The notes beneath the pieces are model-generated. The model was not told the origin of the DNA and made no database searches. It saw nothing but the letters and a program-made list of their open reading frames with translations. Below are positions 35,831 through 46,300 of a DNA stretch of 64,000 bases, one piece after another. Source of the DNA: Blasia pusilla. Its lineage: Eukaryota > Marchantiophyta > Marchantiopsida > Blasiales. Within the stretch, counting starts at the first letter, position 1; each line of letters starts with the position of its first letter. Made by a program: the position numbers and the translations under genes. The DNA lies in NCBI GenBank assembly GCA_050084515.1, contig CM114272.1:5704001-5768000 (forward strand), in the 5' to 3' direction.

Positions 35831-37243
35831 CTAGGGCTCCTCTTCTTTAGCTAAAAACCTTTGTGCATGGCTAGCTACCTGAACCCGTGTCCTTGTAGTC
35901 ACGTACTGTTCGGAAATTTCTTTCCAATTTCCCCTCCCTAACTTCTCCACGCCCTCCAAGAATAACCTACCGATCCAAAGGACACAATCAATACTTCGTC
36001 AACTCTTGAATCTAAATTTTGTGTCCTTACAAATTCATCATAGATTTATAGAAATTTGAAATCCACTTATTCTATTATTCCTGGACGAGTGAAACGATTA
36101 CCTGTGCTCCTCGGGACTCCAAGTCCTCTTCTTTTTGGGTGGTTTCTCCTCCTCGAGCTCCGTTCCTTCTTCTCCAAACCGAACATATTTCCCGTCCAAA
36201 TCCGGGGAGATGAACTTGTAAACGTCTTCGTGAACTCCATGCAATATTGGGTCCTGGGGATACCCTTGGGCTTGAAGAGTTGGTCGTAAATCGAGGAAAC
36301 CTTGGTTGCCTGGAGGGGAAATCTCTCCCAATATTTCTTTGCCCTTGCTTCTCTCTTTCCCGCCCGCAACGGTCATGCTAGTTCTAGATTCTTCCATATG
36401 TGAGCTTCCTGGAATCATGGATGGAATACCCTCAGTGGGATACCCAGTCTCATTCATAGGCAAGGATAGAGGGACGAAAATATGTTCCCCTTGCATGCTT
36501 GGATGAGGAATATATGCACTTTCATCCATACCCACATGCAAAGTCGGTGAAGAGAATTGAATGTTGTCATTCATAAACAGAGAAGGGCTTCCAAAACGGT
36601 CATCCTCATGCAAATCTGGATGAGGAATCCGGTTACTCGTACCCACGGATGACGATGGCCTCATCATGCCCCTCACATGCTCATCCTCCATGGTGGCACT
36701 CCTAGAAATACCTAGCATCCTCTCTCTCATTTGGGCATGCACTTCATCCAGCAAATTCTCTATGGGAATTTCACCAGTTTCCATGTCGTTGGAAACTGGC
36801 ACATGAAGACCATGGATGCTGGGAACAATTCCACCCAAAGGGATGGACACATCTGACGGCATACTCATCTCAACCCCAGGGAGGCTAGATGAAGATGCAT
36901 GAGAATGAAGAGATGAAGACCTAGGTAGCATGTCATTCGTAGAGACCATGCTCCCTCCAAAATTTACCCCCTCAGGAATCAAGGGAACGGAAGGGGGGGC
37001 CATTTGATGAAAAGGGTTTGATTCCTCCGTTGGTTGTCTCTCGATGTTACTCTCCAAAGAATACATCCCGAGAGCGTATGAAGACTCCACTGGATTCTCG
37101 ACCTTGAGAGAATCGTCCACTCCCAAGCTAGGTACATGGTGGGTCTCCCATTGGAGAAGCAGTTTGGTGTTGGGTGGAAATTCATCACCTTCACCTTCAT
37201 CGGAAGAAGCCCCGATGGGGGTGGAGTTGGGAGCATTACTCAT
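35831..37243 (-). CDS. SHAQKYF-class single-repeat Myb protein, copy A (intact)
   Basis: Coding exons are 36102-37243 and 35966-35831, joined by a 135-bp intron (36101-35967) with GTAATC and TAG ends, giving 425 residues. The split codon joins ...KKKRTWSPEEH to RLFLEGVEKLGRGNW exactly as the Myb fold requires. The second exon continues KEISEQYVTTRTRVQ and VASHAQRFLAKEEEP, stop. The Myb repeat (residues about 373-420) carries the SHAQKYF signature as SHAQRF, so it is a R1/MYB-related DNA-binding transcription factor candidate. PPKKKR beside it is a probable nuclear signal. The first ~370 residues are Ser/Met/Pro/Glu-rich and show no domain. An ATG at 37321 extends the frame but lies in a predicted leader intron, so I use 37243, which is also the start conserved in copies B and C. 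No stops or shifts are seen. Expression is not shown by sequence alone. Confidence 0.82.
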
Positions 37244-38720
37244 AATGCTTAGGTCAAGAAACCTGGATGAATGGAGGAAACACAAAACATGAGAAAGGAT
37301 GTGAGTAAAATGAAATCCCATATTATATCATATACATATGTAACTCGGAAAAACTGATGGAGGATTTCATGCCTGATATTCTCAACTCGTCGGTCCTAAT
37401 GATTCAATTTTAGGTCCATGTCGTTCCACGGTATTCCCCACCGTTTTTCTATTTACCACCTTCGATTCCTCGGTTCTACCGAAAGCAAAGCAAAACCGAA
37501 ACTTCGGTTGAGATGAAACTCAAGCAGGAGAGATGCATGGCCGAGTAATTGTCAAGTGGAGGCTACGTAGCAACGCATGTCGAGGGGGCCATCAGAAAAT
37601 GGCAAGGAAGTATCCGTTTTCTTCATACCTGCGGAAGCTCGAAATACGACTGCGTTCTCGTCTACCGCTGATGCGCTATGATATCATGCGCCCTATCCGT
37701 GTCGTGTTGCTGTCCCCCACACCGGTTTCCGAGCGCCCGTTATCCTCCTATCCTCCCTTGGACTCAATTTCCTGTGTTCTCCTTTTATGCCTTGCATGTC
37801 ATATCATGCCCCCGGGCTCAGGTGTTCACAACCGCCAGCCTCTGCTATCCCTGTCGCGGATATTGTTAAGTAGGACCTCGAGATTCGTTCCGGAGAGACG
37901 CCGAAATTTGGAACCCGTCGATATTCTTGTCGTCCTGTCCACTGGGAACTGTGGCTGTATCCCTCAATCGGCGGTGAGAGCTGCAGTTCGTGTGCGCTTG
38001 AAACTAGAGCGGGTGGGAACTGCAGATCAGCTGAACCCCGTTCTCTCCACGTCCAATCTAAACACCCCACGTTACAACGCTCTGAAACTCTCGGCCCGCG
38101 CGGCCACCGGCAGCAACCCCCTCCCCGGCGTAAGGCCACGGATGGCAGCCGCCAGGATCTGTTATCGTCTGTCCAGGATATTGCAACCTGTCCATCCAAA
38201 CGTGGGCATTGAATCCTCTCCGGGATAATAACATCGGGTTACTCCTGCCGTCGGGTGACTCCGGACCTCGAGATTCGCTCCGCTCCGCTCCCCTGATGAT
38301 ATGGAGATGAAGAACCGATCGATATTGTCTTCCCGTTCCTGTCCAATTGGAAAGGCAGCTCTATCCGGCATTCACCGGTTCCGTCCTGCGCTTTCTTGCT
38401 CTCTCCAGTCATTCATGGATCATAGCAGCCTGCCCGTAGAGTGTCCACGGTCACAACTGCCCGCTTCTTCGAATATCTGTGGCAAGAAGTGATGAACCGA
38501 CTGTCCATGGATGGCAGATGTTCTCCGAGTTTGTCACCCGCACGCCGCCAGTGCAACGCTCGCACGCCGCCAGTGGCTTCCTGTTGAGAAGGAGCAAACC
38601 TAACGCTCCTTCCGCTGCTGCAGAAAGAACCAGAGGAGATTAAAGAGGATCAGACAGAGGAGAGGAGGGAAGGAAAGAAGAGGGAGTAGAGGAGGACAAG
38701 GAATTGGCGGGAGAGACTTT
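37244..38720 (-). promoter_or_regulatory. 5' leader of Myb copy A with intron
   Basis: Conserved with the leaders of copies B and C. A donor CAG/GTATGA (intron first base 37628) and acceptor TCCAG/GTTTC (37264-37263) define a 366-bp leader intron, and the exon resumes 19 nt before the ATG. Upstream, CT-rich sense-strand sequence (38618-38700) and AGTCTCTCCCGCCAATT at about 38701-38717 are shared with copy B near 42359-42376. They suggest the transcript begins near 38.7 kb. The 231-codon frame on the opposite strand (37533-38228) has no domain. Confidence 0.55.
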
Positions 38721-38777
38721 AACTAGTGAGAAGTCCCCGCGTCCAGCAACTATGGTCAACCCGATGTGGTTTTGGCT

Positions 38778-38866
38778 GCGGGTTTTTCCCCTCCTTTGAA
38801 GAGATATAAAATATGTATAAATGCGGGTTTTTCCCCTCCTTTGAAGAGATATAAAATATGTATAAA
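38778..38866 (-). promoter_or_regulatory. Duplicated 45-bp block with TATA-like sequence
   Basis: Two head-to-tail copies of a ~45-bp unit. On the gene's strand each contains TATACATATTTTATATC. They lie ~60-150 bp upstream of the conserved CT-rich leader start, a sensible place for a core promoter, so the TATA region appears to have been duplicated. Confidence 0.5.
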
Positions 38867-39024
38867 AAGGATGGGGAACCCAATGAGGGGCTAAGAGAAC
38901 TTCTTTCTGCTTGGGGCCTCAAGAGACCAGAATCGGCCAAGCAGAAAGAAGGGGTTTATCTCATTTTAAGTTTTTTTATTATTTTTTGTCACATTTTAAG
39001 TAGAGAGAAGGGGTAGTTGAAAAT

Positions 39025-40404
39025 GGGTTAAGAAGAAGCTTGTCTTTCTCATGCTTGGACTCCAATGTAGCTTTGTTTTAATGTCAATTTTCCGTTTGCA
39101 GTTAGATGTTTTTCTATGAGATCTAGCTCGTATGTGGGTATCGCTCTAGTACCGCTTAGGGAAGGAAAGTATCCTTTTCCCGTTGAGAGTGTCCTCCATG
39201 AAAATTAAATATGCTACGTAAATTTTTTAGAGATTGTCCTCCCACTTTAGTGTTTGACAAGTGCATACAAGCGATTTGGATAAGGGGACAAATGCATATT
39301 TCTTACCTATACATGTCAAAATAGATGTCACATCCTTTCTCATGTATTTATGGATGGTGAATGGCTACAAAGATCTCCAATAATTCTGTTTAGTACATAA
39401 GATAAACATTTGGAGATGTCACCTCCTTGCATTCGGACACAATGGTACTTGTGTATAAGGGCTGGTATGGACTACCACTCTTGTCACAAAGGCAAGATTG
39501 AAACAAAAGCTCGGACTCAAATGGAAGTCTCAATCTTGCATCTTGCATCTTTACATTCTGTAAGATGCATACGGGCCAAAAATATATACGAGACACCTCT
39601 TTAGATCCCCTTGAAGTTGAGTTGCCTTGAAGAACTTTTTCATTGCGGTTTACAAGGTAGATTCTAATAAACCATGAGTTAGTCCCCCACTTCACTTCCT
39701 ATTCCACACTGTCCCGTACTACTTTAGTTGATCCCCATGGTCTAACTACTCCACTCCATTTGGCATCCTACTTATGGGATCTATTCCACACGATTCAAGT
39801 CTCTATGTACTCCCCACTATGTTTTCTTCGGAGGCCATAAAATATAGGATAAGGTATAATAATTAATACCCATCCTACTCTTAGATACTCTTAATATATG
39901 TATATGACTTGGGAGTCTACTTAGACTCCGAGGAGGAGTCTAAAGTGACCTGTGCTCACCATTTGTACGGGTCCACATCTTGTCATCCCTATCCTATCCA
40001 AATATCTTGGGATGGATACCCGTATAAATAGTGAGCACAAGGTCACTTTATACTCCTCCATCCATGGACTCCCAAGTCAAATGTATGGTAAGAGCATATA
40101 AGAGTAGGATGGGTACTAACTATTATATCTTATCCGGTGCCATAAGTGTCATTTGCATATTTCTTACAAATAATTATTAGCGTTCAAAATTTTTATTATT
40201 TGTTCTTAATTATAAAATAGAGAAGGGGGTTAATAATAAATATTCTTTCCCACGTTAGAAATGCTATGTATGTAGTTTGTATATTTTAAAAATAACCGAA
40301 GGGTCATTAGGGAGGAGTGGTGTTTGTGATGTTATCCTCGGTGCTCTAGAACCCCTTTTAGAGTTTTAGTTCTATATTCCCACCATATAAAATTCATATT
40401 TATA
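39025..40404 (-). repeat. Right arm of ~1.35-kb inverted repeat
   Basis: Inverted partner of 31393-32742. Begins AATGGGTTAAGAAGAAGCTT and ends at TAGTTCTATATTCCCACCAT-ATAAAATTCATATT. It lies directly upstream of Myb copy A, in the same relation to the gene as the diverged copies upstream of B and C. Confidence 0.88.
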
Positions 40405-41635
40405 TGGCTTCCATAAATTCATAATAAGTTCATTGTAGATTGGGTTTAAGAGTATTAGAAAGAATATAAAGTTCTTTGGGATGAGTATTGTCTTGGGGCA
40501 TGGAAGCAATAGACATGCATGTCTTAGAAAGTTGGGTGGGAACATTGGAAATACTCCAATTCTTCCACATGGTCAATTTCTATAGTTTTGGAGATCAAGA
40601 TCACCCACACAATGGAAAAAAATTGATAAACCCCTCTACATACAATTTCTATCCCATGTATTTTTGCACGCATCTTACCAATAGAATGGCTTATGACTAC
40701 GTGAAAGAATTGAGACGGAGTACCCTAAACTGCAAACCTTCCCTAAAGAGCAATCTTATTTTTAGCCCATCAGATTATTAGTATTTATTTATAATAATTT
40801 AAAAAGAAAAAGAAAACAAAATTTGGAGTTATATGCTAATTCCTTTTTTTATTGCTAAATCAATATCTTGTACCTAAACTCTTCTAAAACATGAATATAC
40901 ATATTTTAGTTTGGAATTTTTTTTAAAAAAATCAATTATAATTATAATATATTATAATGGAATTTAGATTAATTGTTATTGAATCTTTTGACTTCAATAG
41001 GATAATAATCTCCTTTTAAATCTATAAGGCTTAGAATAATATTATGATATAAAAAATTAATAACTTTACATTTTATTTTTATCTTTTCTTTTATTTTTTT
41101 TTCCATGTTCCATGAGGAACCTAGGACATACACTTATAATCCACCCAACCTAGGAAAATCACTTAGCTAGATTACTATGATTTTTTATAAATATTTTATG
41201 AAGATCATTTTCTAGCAAAATATATAACATTGATAGTAAACAAATGCAAAAATTTATTTATGGGGAAACCAAATTGGAGAAAGAATAATAGTGATGGAGA
41301 GAAGAAGAAGAGAAATTGAGAAAAAAGTAAGGAAGTTTACATAAGAGATGATGAAAACATGAAAAATAAGATTTCCCTTTTCCCATCCATCGACGCTCAA
41401 ACAAAATTTACCAATAACAATTAAATAAATGTTTTCTTTACGGTAAGAACTATAAGTTTGCAAGGACTACACCATGGACATCCGTATGAGTTCTATGTAG
41501 TCGGATTACATAACTAGAACTACATTACATAATAATTCGAACACCATTATTCCTTTTTAACATATGCAAACAATGTTATGAGTTTGCATATGAGTAATAG
41601 TCATAATTGTCTTTTGGAAATTTTATATATTTGGA
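40405..41635. other. AT-rich spacer between divergent copies A and B
   Basis: Very AT-rich, with no gene recognised. The frame 40488-40781 (97 codons, plus) lacks any domain. Confidence 0.5.
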
Positions 41636-42240
41636 AGAGAATAGTATATAGACATTCTTAATATTCTTAGCACGAGAAGAGGGAATGCATCGTGTGCGGA
41701 CTCTAGAGACTCAATTCGTGTGGATGGGATTGACATACACAGGAGAGTAAACCTTGTACTATCGTGTGGTGGACGTTATGTAGTGGGATCTCATACGTAG
41801 GAGATTTTGAAGATCGTATGGACATTATGAAGTCTGGAGACTAGGAGACTACTCAATATAGATTAAAGAGTCAAGTCTACCTCGGAAGGGATTTAAAGAG
41901 TTGCTTTGTATTTTTCTGGCCCTCGTGCACGCTAGAGATTATATTTTGAGTCCCATGTTTGGGGACCTAGAGTATATCGTAGGTTTTATATCAATATCGC
42001 ATTTATGGCATGATCTTTGTGGTAGGCCATGTTACTACCTTTTTGGACGTCTCGGTAAGTTTGAATATGTTATTATTATTATTCTTTACAGTTGATAATA
42101 TTTTCAATATATTATCGAGTATGAATATGGTTAGTCCATTCATAGTTTGTACTACTAGTAGCTTTGTGCTTATGTATAAAAATATGTAATTCTAAACAAG
42201 AAAGTATTGAAAAAGCTACATTTAAGTAAGTGAAATTAGA
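41636..42240 (+). repeat. Diverged upstream repeat of Myb copy B
   Basis: Shares GGGAATGCATC-TGTGCG, CTAGAGACT and ATTTTGAGTCCCATGTTTG with the block upstream of copy C, and CGTGTGGA-GGGAT-type words with the inverted-repeat arms. Confidence 0.6.
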
Positions 42241-43836
42241 GCTTTCTTTGAGAACCCATTTTCTTCTCTATAATTCCGGGGAGCGGCGGGGGTTGAAGTT
42301 TAGGGTTGGACTCCAACGCATCGGTTGAGCATTAGTTGCGGGAACCCCCGCTAGCTCCAAGTCTCTCCCGCCAATTTCTTGGTCCTCCTACCTTCCTTTT
42401 GCAGCGCTCATTGGAGATTTAGGTCTCACGTAAAGACGTTCGAGCGTTGGAGGTGGCGGCGTGCGACCGCAACGGAGCTCCAGTCCAAACCTCCGAGAGC
42501 AGGCAGCTGTGATCCCTAAATACTCGAAGAAGCGGGCAGTTGTGATCGTGGATAATCGAAGAAGCGGGCGGGCACTTGTGATCGTCGATAATCGAAGAAG
42601 CGAGCAGGCGAAGGCGAGAGCGAGAGAAGCGGGCGGGCATTTGTGATCGTCGACAATCGAAGAAGCGAGCAGGCTCCTGTGAATAGATGGAGAGAGCGAG
42701 AGAAGCGGGCGGGCAGTTGTGATCGTCGATAATCGAAGAAGCGAGCAGGCTCCTGCCAATAGCTGCAGAGAGCGCGAGACGGAACCAGTGAATGACGGAA
42801 TAAACATCATTTCGACATTTCCATATCAGGAGCGGAGCGAATCTCGAGTTCCAACGTCGGCAGGATGAACCTGCTGGTATTATTGGGGACAGAAGATTCA
42901 GTGCCCACGTTTGGGTGGACAGGATACCCTGGTTGTAATATCCAGGACAGAAAAGAGCAGAACCTGCGATCAGTGGACTTAATCCGGGGAGCGAGGTGAA
43001 GCCGGTGGCTGTGCGGGCCTAGAGTTTTAGGACGTTTAAACCTGAGACTCCAAATTGGACCTAGAGACAACAAGAGAGCGGGGTACAACGGAGCCGCAGC
43101 TCCAACCCGCCAGTCTCTGAGGAGATACCGCTCTAGTTTTAATTGCACAAGAGCTGGAGTTCTAACCGGCGAATGAGGGGTAAAATACAATCCTACAACT
43201 ACAGTTTCACAGGGATAGGAAAAGAAGAATATTGATGTGTTGCAAAGTTCCACATCTCTCCGGAACGAATCTCCAGGTCCAAGCAATATCCACGACAGGG
43301 ATAGGAGAGCCTGCGGTTGGAGGGGGGGCAAACTTATGGAACGCGTGTGCCCAGGAGGATAACAGGAGGTGCGAATCTGGTGTGGGGGACAGCAACAGGA
43401 AAGGGATAGGCTGCATGATATAAAGCACATCAACGGGTGATGAGGACGCAGCCGTATTTTCAGCTTCCAGTTCCAGCAGGTATGAAGGCGCAGACTTCCT
43501 TGCCATTTCTGTTGCCCCCTCGTCGTGACTTGCCAGTTAGTCTTATGCGCCTATGCATGTGCTGTTGATCATCGGGCCCTCCCCTGATTGTAAGCTTAGT
43601 CGCTATGAGTCTGATATCAGGCACCCTACTACAGCAGTAGGGTGCATGATATCAGAGCGCATCAACGGGTAACAAGAGAGCAGGAGTATTTCGAGCTTCT
43701 AGCAGATATGACGATGGAAATGGAGAGTTCCTTGCATGCGATCCTCCATCAAATTTTTTCCCGAGTTACAGATATACGATATGGGATTTTCATTTGTAAA
43801 TCTGGAACGCACAGATATTCTCATATCCTACGCAGT
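42241..43836 (+). promoter_or_regulatory. 5' leader of Myb copy B (decayed)
   Basis: Collinear with the copy A leader: the CT-rich start with CTCTCCCGCCAATT at 42362-42376, a GCGGAGCGAATCTCGAG block near 42833, and the donor CAGGTATGAAGG near 43480. A ~160-bp module (GTGTGGGGGACAGCAAC ... CAGGTATGA) occurs near 43380 and again in shorter form near 43640. The minus-strand frames 42807-43433 and 43207-43506 correspond to the antisense frame of copy A but are broken differently. Confidence 0.6.
42500..42780 (+). repeat. Minisatellite in the copy B leader
   Basis: Words such as TCGAAGAAGCGGGCGGGCA and GTGATCGTCGATAATCGAAG recur four or five times with ~36-bp and ~70-100-bp spacings. The same site in copies A and C has a single unit, so this is an expansion specific to copy B. 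Confidence 0.75.
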
Positions 43837-45069
43837 ATGAGTAATGCTCCCAACTCCACCCTATAGTGGTTTCTTCCCAAGAAAGTGCAGGTGATGAATT
43901 TCGACCCACACCTAACTACTTTTCCAATTGGAAACCTACCACACACCCAGTGCCCGAATGGGCGATCCTCTCAAGTTCGAGAAACCAATGGAGTCTTCGA
44001 TGGGGAGAGACATTGAGAGAAAAGGCATTGGAGGAATCAAACCCTTTTCATGAAATGGGCCCCCTTCTATTCCCATGATTTCTCAGAGGGTCAATTTTGG
44101 AGAGAGTAGTGAGGGCTATTTGTGAGGCATGTGAAATGGCTCTTTAGAAGGCATGAGTTTTGGAGATGAAGTTTGTAGGCAAAGAAGAATATTCCTCTAT
44201 GAATGAGATGCTGCTCGTCTCTTCATCCACATATATCTTCACCTAGCCTTCCTTCCTGGTGCTCAGATGAGTATGCCTTAAGTTGTGTCGATCCCTTTGG
44301 GTGGTATTGGTCCCAGCATACATGGTCCAGGTTCCATAACTGAAATTCCCATAGAGAACTGGTTGGATGAACTGCATGAGAGAGAGGACGCTAGCTTTGC
44401 CTAGGAGGATGAGCACGCAGTGTGCATGGTGAATCCATCTTCATGTGTGGGTGTGAGTATGAAGATTCCTCATCAAGGCCTACAAGGGGAACATATATCC
44501 TCCCCTCTAGCCAACCCTATAATTGAGATTGGGTTTCCATTGGGTATTCCATTCCAACAAGCTCATATACTAAAAAATCTGGAAACATCGTGGGGAGAGA
44601 AAGAGAGAAGAAGCGCAAAGAAATATTGGGAGAGGTTACCCTCCCACCAACCAAGGTTAGTTCTTCAAGCCCAAAGATGTCCCACTTACCAATATTGGAT
44701 GGAGTTCACCAAGAGGTTTATAAATTCATCTCCCAATATTTTGACGAGAAATATGTTACCGTTTGTAGAGGATGGAACGGAGGAGGAGGATAAAGCATCC
44801 AAAAAGAATAGAACTTGGAGTCCAATAGTATAGGTAACTATTCCTCTTACCACTAGTAAATGGATACCATATTTAAAAAATTTATGAGAGATAAGGTTGA
44901 GATTCCAAACTTGCGTTGGAATCTCAAATGTGTTGGGTTATTCTTGGAGGGTGTGGAGAAGTTAGGGAGGGGAAATTGGAAAGAAATTTATGAAAGTGAC
45001 TACAAGGACACCCTAAGAGGTAGCAAGCATGCACAAAAGTTTCTAGCTAAAGTAGAAGTAGAGCCCTAG
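43837..45069 (+). pseudogene. Myb copy B, pseudogene
   Basis: Starts at the same ATG as copy A (MSNAPNST) but reaches a stop at codon 10 through a small deletion. Later segments match copy A in shifting frames (for example GVHQEVYKFISQYFDEKYV, KKNRTWSP). The end of exon 1 has lost 2 nt, turning EEH into a frameshift and stop before the GTAACT donor. The intron acceptor is TTG instead of TAG at about 44934-44936. Exon 2 (44937-45069) still reads LFLEGVEKLGRGNWKEIYE and KHAQKFLAK, but the middle (TTRTRVQVAS in A) is scrambled. It cannot make a Myb protein. Confidence 0.88.
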
Positions 45070-46300
45070 AAGTGCCAACCAATTTCAGTAGTAATCTCTC
45101 CAAATGTTTAGAAGGATGTAAGAAGGATAATTATCATTATCTTCATTTCGATTGAGAAGATTGGGATTCAAGGCATTTAAAATAAGATTCTATGTCGTGT
45201 TCTAGAGGCTCTAATTTTTGTAAGTTCTCCCTAGGGGAATATTCTCTGAAAGAGGCTTCCAAGTTATGTTTTAGGTTAGTTTTACATGACACAACTTATG
45301 CGAATTTCCTATGGGATATTGGTTAGTTCTTTCTTTAGGAGTAACAACGTCTATTTGGGTCCTTAGTTGAGATTCCAGTAAAGTGGTTTCTTAGTTGTCG
45401 TTTTCTTATTTCTAGATAATTTATTTGTTCATGGGAAGTTTTGCACTTCATTAGATTTTTCACTCACCTTGTCTACTATTTGGAAACCTTTTTTTGAACG
45501 AGAGTTTCTTTTGTATGAGAAAGTCATCAATTTGGTACAATAAGGGGAGATTTCTAACCTCACAAATGTAGCCTTAGTTTTACTTAAAAGCATGGCAATG
45601 TTGGCTTGTATTTCATCAGATTCTATTCTATCAATCTTTAATCATTTTCATCTTTCCATCTTTGAAGACCAAATTGATTGCTTCTACTAAGTTCCTCATG
45701 TAAGATCTCATTGTAATCGAGCAAGAGTTCCTAATGTAAAATCTCATGTATACAATTATACATTTCTACATTCCTAATGTAGAAATGTATAATTTGTGGC
45801 TTGAGGTAGGTATAAGTGGCCATCTCTCCACGTAGGTAAACGTAAAGATCGGTGTTAGATTATGAGTATGGCGGACCAGTTTCCTCTTGGTCCGTTAGAC
45901 CATGAGTTTAGAGGACCATTTTCCTTCTTGTATATAGCGTGAAACTATGAGTTTTCACGTGTAGAGAAAGCGTATAGCACCAAAAATCTCTATCTGATAA
46001 AGATGAGGGACGCACTTCACTTTGAACCTTAGAAAACACTCTCAACAACGGCAGGATATGATCTAACCCAACCCAATGAGCTTATCCATATTCATATAGT
46101 GAATAGTAGACCTAAAGTCTAGATGAATTGAAAAATATTACTTAAAATGTCATTAATGAAATTGAGCAGAAATGAATTGGAATAAGAGGAAAAAAGTGAT
46201 GCTATTCCACAAGCTCTAACCCACTACACATTTGTGTACTAGGGGCCATGTGTTTCCAGCTATGCTCTAACGGTGTAGAGTAAAGCCTAAGCCACAATCC
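45070..46300 (+). other. 3' flank of Myb copy B
   Basis: Shared with the 3' flank of copy C: CCAATGAGCTTAT, GTAGACCTAAAGT-TGGAT, AATGAAATTGAG and CTAACCCACTACACA near 46070-46235 correspond to 53610-53780. This shows the duplicated unit reaches ~1.2 kb past the gene. No gene is present. Confidence 0.65.

Noticed and set aside
37321-37321. Upstream ATG as the start of Myb copy A
   Set aside because: It falls within the predicted leader intron (37263-37628), and copies B and C conserve only the ATG equivalent to 37243.
42388-42810. Minus-strand 140-codon frame over the copy B minisatellite
   Set aside because: It is a translation of a repeat expansion absent from copies A and C.
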